Shown here piece by piece: positions 12,050 through 23,699 of a DNA stretch of 64,000 nucleotides. The notes beneath the pieces are model-generated. The model saw only the letters and a list, made by a program, of their open reading frames with translations. It was not told where the DNA came from and did no database searches. The DNA lies in the NCBI RefSeq assembly GCF_036785885.1, contig NC_092310.1, positions 9,610,001-9,674,000 of the forward strand, given 5' to 3'. Position numbers and translations under genes: made by a program. This DNA comes from Coffea arabica. Taxonomy: Eukaryota > Streptophyta > Magnoliopsida > Gentianales > Rubiaceae. Numbering within the stretch: the first letter of the stretch is position 1; every line of letters begins with the position of its first letter.

Positions 12050-12295
12050 AAAACACACACGTTAGTGAGATGAACTCGATGCTAACGGTGGTGGAATGAA
12101 AACACACACGTTAGTGAGATAGACTCGATGCTAACGGTGGTGGAATGAAAACACACACGTTAGCGAGATACACTCGATGCTAACGGTGGTAGGATGAAAA
12201 CGCACACGTTAGTGAGATAGACTCGATACTAACGGTGGTAGGATGAAAACGCACACGTTAGTGAGATAGACTCGATACTAACGGTGGTAGGATGT
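12050..12295. repeat. Tandem array, 47-bp unit, five copies
   Basis: The unit contains CACGTTAGTGAGATAGACTC, then GATGCTAACGGTGG and a purine-rich spacer. CGTTAG and CTAACG form a six-base stem. The same unit, reverse-complemented, dominates 54755-55415 in the plus-strand element. Confidence 0.92.
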
Positions 12296-15180
12296 CAGTG
12301 AATTAAATGTGATTGTCAAGAAAGGGAAATGGAAGGGTGCGCGGCGAACGCTGAAATTTCATCAACAAGAAATTGAAATTTGTCAAGGAACAAGAAATTA
12401 ATTTCAAGTTTGATTTTTGAGAATTTTCGAGAATAATTTGCCCCAGTTTCCACCAATTATTGCGCAACTGATCAATTGATTTGCATTATGGCGTGGTTGC
12501 TTCTCCTTGAGGTCTTGATTCGTAAGATTTTGACTTACGCTCCTTCGTCGATTTCAGCCATGGACACCTGCACAGGGGCTTACCAAAGTAAAACATGCCC
12601 TTAAATTATTTTTAAAAAATTAATGCAACTACTACCCATGGAAAGAGTAGCGTGATTGATTTGAAAATCTTGCTTAAATCTTTGACGAAATCCTCAAATG
12701 GACTATAAAAATTTGCCCCAGTGTGGGCTTATTTTGCGAAATTTTGCAAATAAAAATTTTGCCCCAGTGTGGGCCCATTTGATTGCAAAAAATTGGTTTG
12801 GATGTCTCTCCATTTATTTGAACCAAGAGAAATCGCACTTTCCAAAGCTTAGAAAGTAATCATATATACAACGTGAGGAAATTTGAACGTTGAGTTTGAA
12901 CTCATGCCGAAATTTCAAGATGAATTTCTCAAAATAATGCCAAATTACAAAAGATTTCTTCATCACTTTTAGCATCGGTGCTCAGGGTAACGGATCACCA
13001 TTTCTTGTTGGCTCATCTTTCAGGGCCAATCGAGTGGGGTGTTATTTCTGATTTGGAAATGGCTAAAGGAAATGGGAGGTCAAGATTTGTCTTATTTTTG
13101 TGCCCAAATTGTGTGTAGTCCTTTCAATACCACATCTTAGTGAAAGCAAAGAGTTTGTCACCCTTATTTCTTAGGAAAACCTAGTCAACATATAAGCCTT
13201 ATAAGCTTGCAACAATACGGGTAGAAACGATAGATAAACATGTGAAAACTGGTTATACCCTTATGATCATGAGTGATTGATGGATTTCTTATGAGCATAA
13301 TCCTCACTTTGGGTTGTCATGAAGGAATAAGTCAACGATGGACTTTATTAGCTCGTAATTTGGCTTGAAAACGATAGCTAAAGAATAAAACTTTCAAGAA
13401 CATTGCACCGAAGATCGCATTTTTCCAAAATTGCCCCTATTTTGAACTCAAAGATCTCAGACTTTGTTTGCATTTTTCTCATCATTCACCAGGGGTTTCA
13501 GAGTCGATTTTTGCATTTTCTTTTCTTGCTTTGTTTTTTCGCTTTCCTTTTCTTTTCCTCGACCTGGTGGGTTTTCTCATGGTGAGTAGCGTCAGCCCCA
13601 TACCCAAGCAATTCAGAAATACAGCTAAAATTTTCCGGCATCAGAAATTTTCTTGACAGGGCCATTGCAAAGAACAGAAGTCAGGACTTTCGGTTTTTGT
13701 AATGGGGTCAGGTGGGGTGCTTAGAAAAGTTAAGGTTTGAAGGCAGATTTCAAAAGTGGTTTAAGTAATCTGAGATCGCATTGTTGCGCCAACCCTATTT
13801 TAGGGTTAGATCAAAACTTGCCCCAATTTATTCTCAATTGAGGCTCTTTCAGTTTCATTTTCTTTCTTCTTTTGACTTTTCGGCCTTTTGCCATTCTTTG
13901 AAATTTGCCCCAGTTTATTTTTGAACTGAGGTTCTCTTTTCTTCTTTTGTTTTTGATTTTGTTGCATTATCACTTTTCACTTCTTGAAATTTTTTCTTTT
14001 CTAACTCAAACTTGCCCCAGTGTGGGGTTTGCGATTCTCAGGGGTTGCCAAATGAAGTATTTTATTCTGAAGGCTCAAAAGGGATAACTAGGGATAGAAT
14101 GTTTGATCGGAAAAGAAGAGGGCCTGACTTGTATTCCGTTCCTTACAATAACTCTGAAAGGAAACTTACATTAATGCGAAATTTCTTGCATGCATCTGAA
14201 TTAATTGACTGAGGAAGACTCTTGCTCGTTCATATCTATGAAACATAAGTGATCCGCCGGACAGAACTTGTCCTTTTTCCTTTTTCTCTTTTCTTTTCTT
14301 TTCAAAATTGAAACCCAAGTAGAATCAAATTTCTCCAATTCGCAGTTCCCTTTCCCCTTTTCCCTTTTTTTTTTCAAAATTCCCCAATGTGGGGTGCGAT
14401 CATATGTGCACTCGAAAAGAACCACCAATTTTAGCTCAAATGAGGATGTAAGGGATGATCAGTGTTTAGGTTGTAGAAACGACGGCCAAAGCATCATTCT
14501 TACACCTCATGACAAACAAAGTAACGAAATGGTTATTGAAAATCCATTCCCCTTTTTGATATTTGAAAATTTTTCAATGTAGGGCATTGATTATTAAAGC
14601 TCTTATTTGAAACGAAAATTTTCTTGTAAAGGCTCAAATGGGAGAGCGAATGATAAAATCTGTATAGATAGAGAAACGAATGCTCAAAGTATCCCTCCAA
14701 ATTTTCAAAACAAACAAGAATAATACACATTTTTGCTTTCACTTAGATGTGAATTGCATCTGGTCAAACCAATGGGCATTTTTCTAAGCAAAGTTCGCTC
14801 CAATTTGCAATTTATCAATCAATGTGATTGATGTTATTTTGGGGTTAAGTAAAGGAGAAAAGGTATCTCATGGGCCTTTTGAGTGACCTCTTTTAATTTT
14901 TGAGCACTCTTATTGTATAGCTCAGATCACCAATCTAGTGTACACAAGGATTTCAGAAAGCATACACTTGCGAACTTTCAGGCTGGAGGTTGAAAAAACT
15001 CTCAATTCGGTCTTATTTCTTAAAATTCATCATGAAATCTCTTAATGAGCTCAATAAAGAATGAAATGTACACGAGTATCACACAAAACAAATCATTGTC
15101 TTAACAAAAGCTTCATTATTGCCAATGTTTGAAAATTTTAAAAGCAATTCTACGAAGTTCCTTTGCACATGTATACACAT
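12296..15180 (-). other. Non-coding 3' region with repeated GCCCCAGT motif
   Basis: No gene is seen. The plus strand carries TTTGCCCCAGT or close variants near 11955, 12438, 12714, 12757, 13819, 13904, 14010 and 14385. On the sense strand these read ACTGGGGCAAA, resembling the polypurine tract core. The part at about 13560-14260 aligns with 53100-53870 of the plus-strand element. The part at about 14260-15440 replaces that element's gag and has no recognisable coding. Confidence 0.6.
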
Positions 15181-15539
15181 TCTCTCTCTTAATATCCCCT
15201 TTTTCTTTGAGCAATGAAATCCCTTAGATGTTTTGCACGAGCGCTTTCAGATGAATTTTCGAATTCACATTGTAGGGCCTGCCTAAGAATCAAGTAATAC
15301 TTGTAATTTTCAAACTTTATCAGATCAAAATCGTTATCAGATATAGAAAGGTATTTTCCCCTTATTGAAATATTTTCATGAATGCAAGGGGGAGGGGAAA
15401 AACAAAAAGAAAAATACCCAGAGTTAGTAATCAAGACTATAAAATCGGTATGCATGCCCTATGGGGGAACCCTTTTTATGTCAAGGGTAGGCCTAGCATG
15501 AAGATGCAATCCTCTAGGGTAGGCACCGTACCCTACCTG

Positions 15540-16140
15540 ATGAATCCGATCAATTGATTGAGTGAAAAACGATTTGAAAATTTTGGCCAATTTGGAGTGA
15601 GAAGAAACATTCGTCCTAAAAAATGAGGACAAAGTCCGAATGAATTGCTTATTTTGATCGACGCATGATGTGTCAAAAGGGGTAAAATGGTCAAATTCAT
15701 TGAATGAAATTTGATTATTTATTGAAAATTGAATGGATAACCCTGAAAAATGGATTAACTAATCAAATGAATTGAATGAAATCAATTGATCAAGCGGATC
15801 GAGTGAAATGATGATTTATTCAAAATCGACCGAATTGCCCTAAAATAGGTAAACTGGTCAAATGGATCGAAAAATTGACTAAATCACCCTAAAAAAGGTA
15901 AATTGGTCAAATGAAATTGAACGAATCTGATGATTTGAATTTATTCAAAATTGATTGAATTGACCTAAAAATGGGTAAACTAATCAAATGAATTGAATGA
16001 AATTGGTGATCTTATTCAAAAATCGACTAGATTGCCCTAAAATGGATAAACTAGTCAAATGAATTCAAAATCAACTAGGTTGCCCTAAAAATGAACAAAT
16101 TGATAAAATGGACTGGATGAAATTGATGAATCAAATGATC
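15540..16140. repeat. Imperfect ~70-bp AT-rich leader repeats
   Basis: About six to eight diverged units share TCAAATGAATTGAATGAAAT, then TTATTCAAAATCGA and TGCCCTAAAA, then a short GGTAAACT(G/A)(G/A)TC. The reverse complement recurs at 49815-50110 in the plus-strand element, at the equivalent place between primer site and gag. Confidence 0.75.
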
Positions 16141-17563
16141 CAATGGACTGAATGGCTTGATGCATTAGTCTATGAGCCTTCTAAAATCAAATTTTGGCCT
16201 CAGTTTATTTATCGTCTCAATAACGAGGAATTGTTTTTGAATTTCTTCACATTAATGTCCTTTTTGCAAGGGATTTTTACCAATTTGATAAAATGGCCAA
16301 AAAGTGATTATTAGACGCTCATATTCCAAAGATCGCTCAAGGAAAATGATCGGATCCTACCTTACCTTGTGCACTACCCCTTTGGATGGTACAAAATGTA
16401 AACGTGCAAGTCTCCTTGGATTAAGTATCCGAGACACAAGGTGGTTTATTCATAGCACGGGATCGCCTAAATGGCATTCCCTTTCTAGGGTTTATGCATG
16501 ATGCCATTTTATTAAAGCAGTAAAACATGCAATTTGAAATGAAATCATGACCTAAAAGGACCTTTTATACGCCAAGGTAGGCCTAGAATGATATGCAATT
16601 ACTAATCTATGAATGTAATATACCAAAATCTTTAAACGTGCAATAGCCTATCTATAAGGATAGGTTCTAAAAGAAGGTCATGTCAGACCTCTTATTTGCT
16701 AGGGTTTGTGAATGCAATGGGGACACAAAACCAAGAAAAGTTAGCTCAGCCGGATAAATACACATAACACATCGTAGCAACGAAATCAACACAAAGAAAT
16801 AAATCAATAAAAAGGAGAAAGGGATTGGACCCCTCCCCTCGTGAATAATGTCCCTAATAAGGCAAGGCAGACTCTACCCTAGGCAAGCTATCATGGATGC
16901 ATGAGGTATTGGCTCACTAATGCATCTAGACTCGATAGGTTTTAGGTCCCCGAGCCTTCAGACTTGGAAACCAAGGGTCATCAATCCCAAGGTTCTTTGT
17001 CTGTGGCTCGAGCGATTCCCTAGACATTGCTACGCACACATCGTGTCACGGCTACATGTCATGAGTGAATCTATCAAAAATCCTCAACTTTCGACTAAAA
17101 GCTAAAGGCTATGAACCCAAAGCTTAAAATGGAAGATTGAGTGACCCCTCGGATCATGCTACGCACACATCGTGTCGTGCTCACACGTCCAAGTGAGTCG
17201 CCTAAAATCCTAATAAGGTGGAGTGGCGTGACAAGCCACTAAAAGAAAAATAAATTAAATGTGAAAAATTAAAGCGTATGCACGTATGCTAGTGCTCGTT
17301 TGGAGGGAAGGGATCAAGAACCAACGCGAGGCTCTAGGGTAATGTCCCCCCACCCAAATGCAATGCAAAGCGTGAGATAAAACAAGTACAACATACATCC
17401 AAACAACCAATCATACATACGCAAGTGAGGGAATAGTTTGATACGCGCGCGAGGCAAAAGGCCCTAAAATGGAAAATGCAACCCTAATATCCAAATGCTA
17501 TACATAAAAAGGGTAGAAAAAGGAAAAGAATAGCTAAATCGAATGCTTGGACCCACTTAGGAA

Positions 17564-17582
17564 GTCCCCAGTGGAGTCGCCA
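17564..17582 (-). other. Primer binding site, tRNA-Arg-like
   Basis: The minus strand reads TGGCGACTCCACTGGGGAC, two bases inside the LTR end. It begins TGG, the complement of the tRNA CCA tail. From memory of plant tRNA-Arg(ACG), whose 3' end is close to CCCCAGCGGAGTCGCCA, the match is nearly complete. Ogre/Tat elements use tRNA-Arg, which agrees. Confidence 0.82.
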
Positions 17583-18706
17583 ACTGTCGCGCTCCACTTT
17601 TTGAATGTGTGAAAGTAGTGTGTGGAATATGTATGTGAATGTGTGTGAAAATGAAAATAAAAGGCCGTGGGACTTGAAAATGCGACGATTTGGCCAAACA
17701 GAGTTCAAAAAGGGTTTATTGCATGGAAAATGGAGTCCCCACTTGGTATAGAGTTAGGGTGTACCAAGTCACCCAAAAAAATGAATTTTTTGAAAAGCAA
17801 AGTAAACAAACCCCTTTTTAAGAACTTTTAGGTCTACGTAACCAAAAAAAGGGATCGGGGGTCACATTTGATAAGGGAGAAGGCAAAGGCAAAGCCTAAG
17901 GCACTCCCTTAACCTAGCCAAGGCTAGTTGCGCGATTTAGCCCCACATTTCCTAATTCTTCTACCCAAAATATGCGTTGCATGTTGGATATGACTAATGG
18001 ATATGGCAAGGAAATGCAATCCTAAATCTAAAATGTCTCTTACGAGACTTTTTGGTCCCAACCACATGAGTTGTGGTGGCCAATAAGGAAAGTCCTCATA
18101 GAGGTCGCGAATGATGCAAATGAAGACTCAAATATGAGTGCAAGTGTGAAAATGTAAGAAAACGTGCATGTGTGCGAATGTAAGACAAGTGCATGTGTGC
18201 AAACTGGGAAAATAAAAGTGTTTGTGTGCAAATGGATGAAACTATGATAGTAGATACATATAAGTGCAATTGGGTGCAATTTGTGAGGCAGGAAAACAAA
18301 TGACAAGAAAAAAAATGTGTGAACATGGCATTTGTATTGAGAAGGATATAAGTAGTGAGAAAATGTGGATAAGAGGGTGAGGGAGTGACATGATGAGAGT
18401 GTATGAACCTATAGGAATGCATCAAGTCGGGTACGGGAATGACTCCTAACTTCATGACTTTAATTTTCCCTTTGATTAGAAGGAAGAACTAGCGTGCTAA
18501 GGCTATTTTGTAGCCACACTCGCTCGTTTCCCTTACCTAAAGGGGACTCTCAAGCAAATATACCCTATAACTAGCATGAGGATGCAAAAACCTAAAATGA
18601 AAGGGAAAGGGTTGGAGGGGCATGCCAAATGCTAGAAAACTAAGAAAAATGCATGAAATGTAGTGAGACATGCAAGTATGTACTAGCGAGGGAGATCCCT
18701 AAGGGT

Positions 18707-18797
18707 CTAGCATTGGACTAGCCCATATCTATGAATTCCTACTAGCGTTGGACTAGTGGAAAACGGGACAATGAGCAACAACCAGCGTTGGACTAGT
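18707..18797. repeat. Palindromic CTAG units in LTR B
   Basis: Same three units as in LTR A. The third unit starts CCAGCG instead of CTAGCG, a change shared with LTR C only. Confidence 0.7.
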
Positions 18798-19262
18798 GTG
18801 GTGACGTGCATTCATCCATCATATTCATCTATGACTATAGAAAGCAAGTAGACATGTCAATCACATATAAATACATAGCACATGACACTTAGCATGCTCG
18901 ACTAGATGCAAGAGCCTAATAAAGCAAATTAACATGTAGCAACAAAGGCAAGCAATCAAGCTAATGAACCTATTACATTTGCTAACTAAAACAAAAGGGG
19001 AATGGGGAAAATGGACAAAAATGCTCTCCAAGCCCTATCTATTACAAGCCAAGAGGTGTACACATACCCCATAAATAAATAAAAGGATGACTTAAGCAAA
19101 AGTGAATGAAAATGAAATAAATGATGGGAATTAAGGAAAAGCAAGGAAAGCAAAGTAGGCATGCAATTCTCACTTAGCACGTTGGATCACATAGGGGAGA
19201 GACAAAAAAGAAAAAAGAAGTTATACCTCCCTTGAAATGGAGCTCTAATGGGGTGAAGTCAC

Positions 19263-19271
19263 TTATTTATC
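19263..19271 (-). promoter_or_regulatory. TATA-like box of LTR B
   Basis: Identical to the LTR A box. If active, this internal LTR could start transcripts over internal region 1 and also end transcripts from LTR C. Confidence 0.55.
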
Positions 19272-22129
19272 CTCCAAAATAAAAGAAAAGGTCAAGGCAT
19301 CATTTTAATTGAGAAAATTAAAGAAAGTATGCAAACACAAGCTCACTTAGTCTGAAAGCCCTTAAAATTATGAATTAAAAGCAATTTAAACAAAGCAAGG
19401 TGGCTAATTGAAGCAAACAAGTAATGAAGTTGCAAAAATTAAAACTACCAAGGACCAAATTGAGGAGATTATTCAATTGATTGGGTCATAGTAGAACAAG
19501 GGGCAACTTGGGGGGCCAAAGTGTAATTTCAGAAAGCTACTTCATGCATGCAACGATAACTGAAGCCTTCATTACTTCTGCAATTTTCATACGAAGCTCC
19601 CTGTCGCTCTAAGCTTACAAGATGCAGAAAACAGCCATGAACATCCATGCAAACTTGTCAACTAATCCCACAAAACTTAATCCAACAAAATCATGCAATG
19701 ACACACGGTCAAGGATTCAAAATCCTTCCTCCCCAATAGATTCATAAGGAAAGGAAGACATCTTTTGTTGCCTCTGCTAGGTTCTCGGATATAATCCAAA
19801 CACAACTAGTAGCTCAACCAATGACTTGGATCAAAACCATGGGATTACCAAGTATTCTTTCCATTTTTCAACATAAAAATCTTTGAATTAAACACAAAAA
19901 ACTCAGAACAGAGCATGCAAATCTGGTTCGAAGGAGATTTCATTCTTTGGCAGCTAATGAAGTTTTGTTTTTCTGCAAATTCCAGCTTTCAAATAAGCTC
20001 AGGTGCATCGACCTCGATCCATTGCTACCGTTAACCAAAACATTTACCCATTTCCAACACCGTAAAGAGGACAACTAGCTTATGAAAAACGCAGCCAAAG
20101 TAAAAAAGAGGAGGAAACTTGTGGAGGGAAAGTGCAGTTTCTTTTTGAAAGCCTTCAGTGCATGCAGGTCATGTAAGAAAAGCTTTCTTGCAACAAGTCC
20201 ACTCCAACCGTGGCTTTCTTCCATTTCATTATTGAAGGCAAGTCTGATGAATATCCGGATTTTTAAGCAAAACAAGTAAACACAGCAAGTCCTAATCACC
20301 CATTCAAACGAGCATTCCATTTTGTTTGCCGCAAAAATCAAAGCTGGGAGTCTGAGTTTACCAATCAGCAAGAGAAAAGAAAGGAAAAAAAAGTGCAGCG
20401 TGGGATGCAACAAATTGCATGCATTAGGAAAACATTACGAGCATCAGCAACTCTTAACTACTTGAGTGTTGGCACCACAGCAACGAAAGAAAGGAATCTG
20501 ATGACAGCATGCATGCAAACTACACAAAAGAGCTGTTCTGCAATTTTTCAGCCGCAGCTTTTCTTTCCAGTTTATCATGCAAACATGTTCGCCAAATGTC
20601 AGGATTTTACTATCAATCATTGACCAAACATGCAAGTTCATTGCAGGATTGAAACAGAGAAAATGAGACTGACCAGCGAAGATGAAGGTAAACGACAAAA
20701 CAGTAATAGAAGGAAAGGGAAGAAGTGCCGCAAGTTTCTGCAATTTTTCTATTTGAGCAATCATGATTAACGTTATCCATTCTGTCCTAAACAAGGTAGT
20801 TTATGTAATCAAACCATTCTAGTGAGGCAGACAAACGTGACCCAGAGATGGCAAATAAAAATCCCAGAAAGCTTAAGTAAAAATGACAACTTCAGCAAGT
20901 CAAAAAAACGAGAACTGCTGCAACAAGCTGAAAGTTTCAAACTTGCTGCAATTTTCTTTGCAACGAACTCATGCGATGAAACGACATGCTGTAAATCCAT
21001 GCTAAGACCATCATTTTCACAGCAAACACCGTATTTGACCTCAGACTCAAGAAATGAATCACGACCAAATAGATTTCAAGTTACAACATGGCTGAAAAGC
21101 CCGTAAGCAGCGCAGGATTCCACTGTCTTCCTTAATCTGATGAGATGTGAGTGGAAAATAAACAAAAAGGGATTACCTTTAACACCCGGAAACGCTAGTG
21201 AAACGTGAAGAATTCGAGGATGGCAAGATTCGAATCTCAGTGAAAAAACGCTAGCTTGATATTCTGATTCTGGATTTCTTCTTCTGCCCTTGGTTCCCTT
21301 CGTCTGAAACCCCTTTCTTTCTGCTTTCTCTCTCTCTTCGAACTCCCAAAATCTCCCTTGCCGCTCCTTTTTTCAGCCGCCAACTTTCACTCTTCTCTTT
21401 CGAACCCCAAACCCCTGGCTCTCCTGGTTTCTTCTCGCTCCCCAGATCTCTCAGCTGTTGTTTCTTTTCTCCTCTCTCTCTCAGACTTTAGCCCAGATTT
21501 CTCTCCATTTTTTCCAGTCTGCCTATTTTCTTATGCCCCCCCCCCCGCCAATCTTCTTTCTCTCTCTCATTTTCTAGCTCTCTCCCGATCCTTTTCCTGC
21601 GGCTACTGTCAAATGCCATCCCCCTTCATCCCACGGCTCTCCTTTACTGCCTCTCCTCTTTTCCATTTTAGCCTTACACCTTGCATGGAAGCTTCCCCCA
21701 TTTAGCCAGGTGTCTTGCCACCTGGAACCACCAGCCTTCTCCTCTAAAATTGCAGCCAAAAGGCTGCCCGAGCCCTTCCTTGCAAGCTGCGAAAATACGC
21801 AGCTTGCATGTCGCGGCCCTTTTTTTTTATTAAGAAATTTAACAAAATTGATAATAAAATTAAGTAAAAAAACAATAATTTAATTAACATCGGATAAGAA
21901 TAAATAAACTAGAAATAATAAACAGCAAAGTTGCAATTTTTCATTTTTCTTTTCTTTTTCTTCATTTTTTTTCAATCAAATTAGTAGATAAAATAAATGC
22001 TCGTAAACTAATACAATAAGAGACATGAAACAGGAAACAACCAAAATAAACCTAAAATTGAAACAAATAAATCTAAAATTAAACTAATTTAAAAAAATAA
22101 AATTTGAAATCAAAAATTTGGTGTCTACA

Positions 22130-22145
22130 GTTTGCTCCTCTTTGT
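22130..22145 (-). other. Polypurine tract beside LTR B
   Basis: Copy of the tract at 10726-10741, directly next to the TGTAGACACC end of LTR B. Confidence 0.8.
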
Positions 22146-22251
22146 CTGAGTTTTGAAAAAACTTGAGACAAAGAAATAGAAACCAAATACTTACCTGCAC
22201 ACTTGTCGACTGTTCATTTGTTGAAATGAGGACTGGCCTTCTTTGATGAGA

Positions 22252-22829
22252 CTGACTCGGACGAGAAATTTAAAATCGGGACTGACCCGAGACAGGAAAT
22301 TAAAAATCGGGACTGACCCGAACAAGAAAATTTTAAAGCGGGACTGACCCGAACAAGGTTTAAAATCGTGGGACTGGCCCGAACAAAATGAAAATCATAG
22401 GACTGATCCGAACAAAATTTAAAATCATGGGACTGGCCCGAACAAGAGATTTAAAATCATGGGACTGACCCGAATAAAGTTAAAATCATGGGACTGACCC
22501 GAATCAAACTTAAAATCATGGGACTGACCCGAATAAAGTTTAAAATCATGGGACTGGCTCGAATAAAACTTAAAATCATGGGACTGACCCGAATAAAATT
22601 TAATAATCATGGGACTGGCCTGAATAAAACTTAAATCATGGGACTGACCCGAACAAAATTTAAAATCATGGGACTGGCCCGAGCAAGGGATTTAAAATCA
22701 TGGGACTGACCCGAATAAAGTTAAAATCATGGGACTGACCCGAATAAAATTTAAAATCATGGGACTGACCCGAATAAAACTTAAAATCATGGGACTGACC
22801 CGAATAAAATTTAAAATCATGGTGCACAC
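22252..22829. repeat. Tandem array, ~30-bp unit, second copy
   Basis: Same array as 10848-11425, with the GGGACTGACCC core and about 18 copies, in internal region 2. Confidence 0.93.
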
Positions 22830-23294
22830 TAGTGGGACTGACCCACGGCTAGTGGCGATGCAAAAGAAAATGCTCACTAGTGGGACTGACCCAACGGCTA
22901 GTAGCGGTGTAAAATGAAATGCGCACTAGTGGGACTGACCCAACGGCTAGCGGCGGTGTAAGAGAAAATGCTCACTAGTGGGATTGACCCAACGGCTAGC
23001 GGCGAAATAAAAGAAATGCGAACTAGTGGGACTGACCCAACGGCTAGTGGAAATGCAAATGAAAGGCACGCTAGTGGGACTGACCCAACGGCTAGCGGCA
23101 AGATAAAAGAAATGCACACTAGTGGGACTGACCCAACAGCTAGTGGCAGTGCAAATGAAAGGTACGCTAGTGGGACTGACCCAACGGCTAACGGCAAGAT
23201 AAAAGAAATGCACACTAGTGGGGCTGACCCAACGGCTAGTGGCAATATAAGAAATGAACACTAGTGGGACTGACCCAACGGCTAGTGGCAGTGC
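22829..23294. repeat. Tandem array, ~48-bp unit, second copy
   Basis: Same array as 11425-11890, with nested ACTAG..CTAGT and GGG..CCC stems and about ten copies. Confidence 0.93.
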
Positions 23295-23376
23295 AAAAAT
23301 GAAATGCTGGCATGTATGAAGAAACTGTATAAGATTTGCTTGAAAAATTATCCAAAAATTTGCCCCAGTGCGATGA

Positions 23377-23699
23377 ATTGGTCAGTGGGATAACACCCGA
23401 GCCTGCCTTTGACAAAGTGGTCAGTGGGATCAACACCCGAGCCTGCCGGAGATAAAACACACACGTTAGTGAGATGAACTCGATGCTAACGGTGGTGGAA
23501 TGAAAACACACACGTTAGTGAGATAGACTCGATGCTAACGGTGGTGGAATGAAAACACACACGTTAGCGAGATACACTCGATGCTAACGGTGGTAGGATG
23601 AAAACGCACACGTTAGTGAGATAGACTCGATACTAACGGTGGTAGGATGAAAACGCACACGTTAGTGAGATAGACTCGATACTAACGGTGGTAGGATGT
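23377..23699. repeat. Two-copy and five-copy arrays, second copy
   Basis: Counterparts of 11973-12045 (two GGTCAGTGGGAT units) and 12050-12295 (five CGTTAG..CTAACG units) in internal region 2. Confidence 0.9.

Larger units (their letters stand above)
10726..17584 (-). mobile_element. Internal region 1, non-coding
   Basis: 6859 bp between LTR A and LTR B, the same length as internal region 2 and without a difference that I noticed. On the minus strand the order is primer site, a leader with imperfect ~70-bp AT-rich repeats, a stretch with no gag where the relative at 48484-56320 has gag, then a 3' region with four tandem-repeat families and a polypurine tract. The longest open frames are about 100 aa and mostly translate the tandem repeats. 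A small minus-strand frame at 15189-15455 (88 aa) has no recognisable domain. Confidence 0.9.
17585..22129 (-). repeat. LTR B (middle, hybrid LTR)
   Basis: 4545 bp. From 17585 to about 19216 it shares every diagnostic base with LTR C against A: for example the GCGCTCCAC start, GTCCCC for GTCGCC, AATACA for AACACA, and an extra A near 19215. From about 20697 it shares every diagnostic base with A against C, such as ACGAC for ACGGC and the absence of C's 52-bp insertion. This is a junction LTR, as produced by crossing-over between the left part of C and the right part of A. Confidence 0.93.

Noticed and set aside
15189..15455. 88-codon minus-strand frame as a remnant of pol
   Set aside because: It has no RT, protease or integrase motif. 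A weak resemblance of a Glu-rich stretch to 52713-52904 was not enough to call it.
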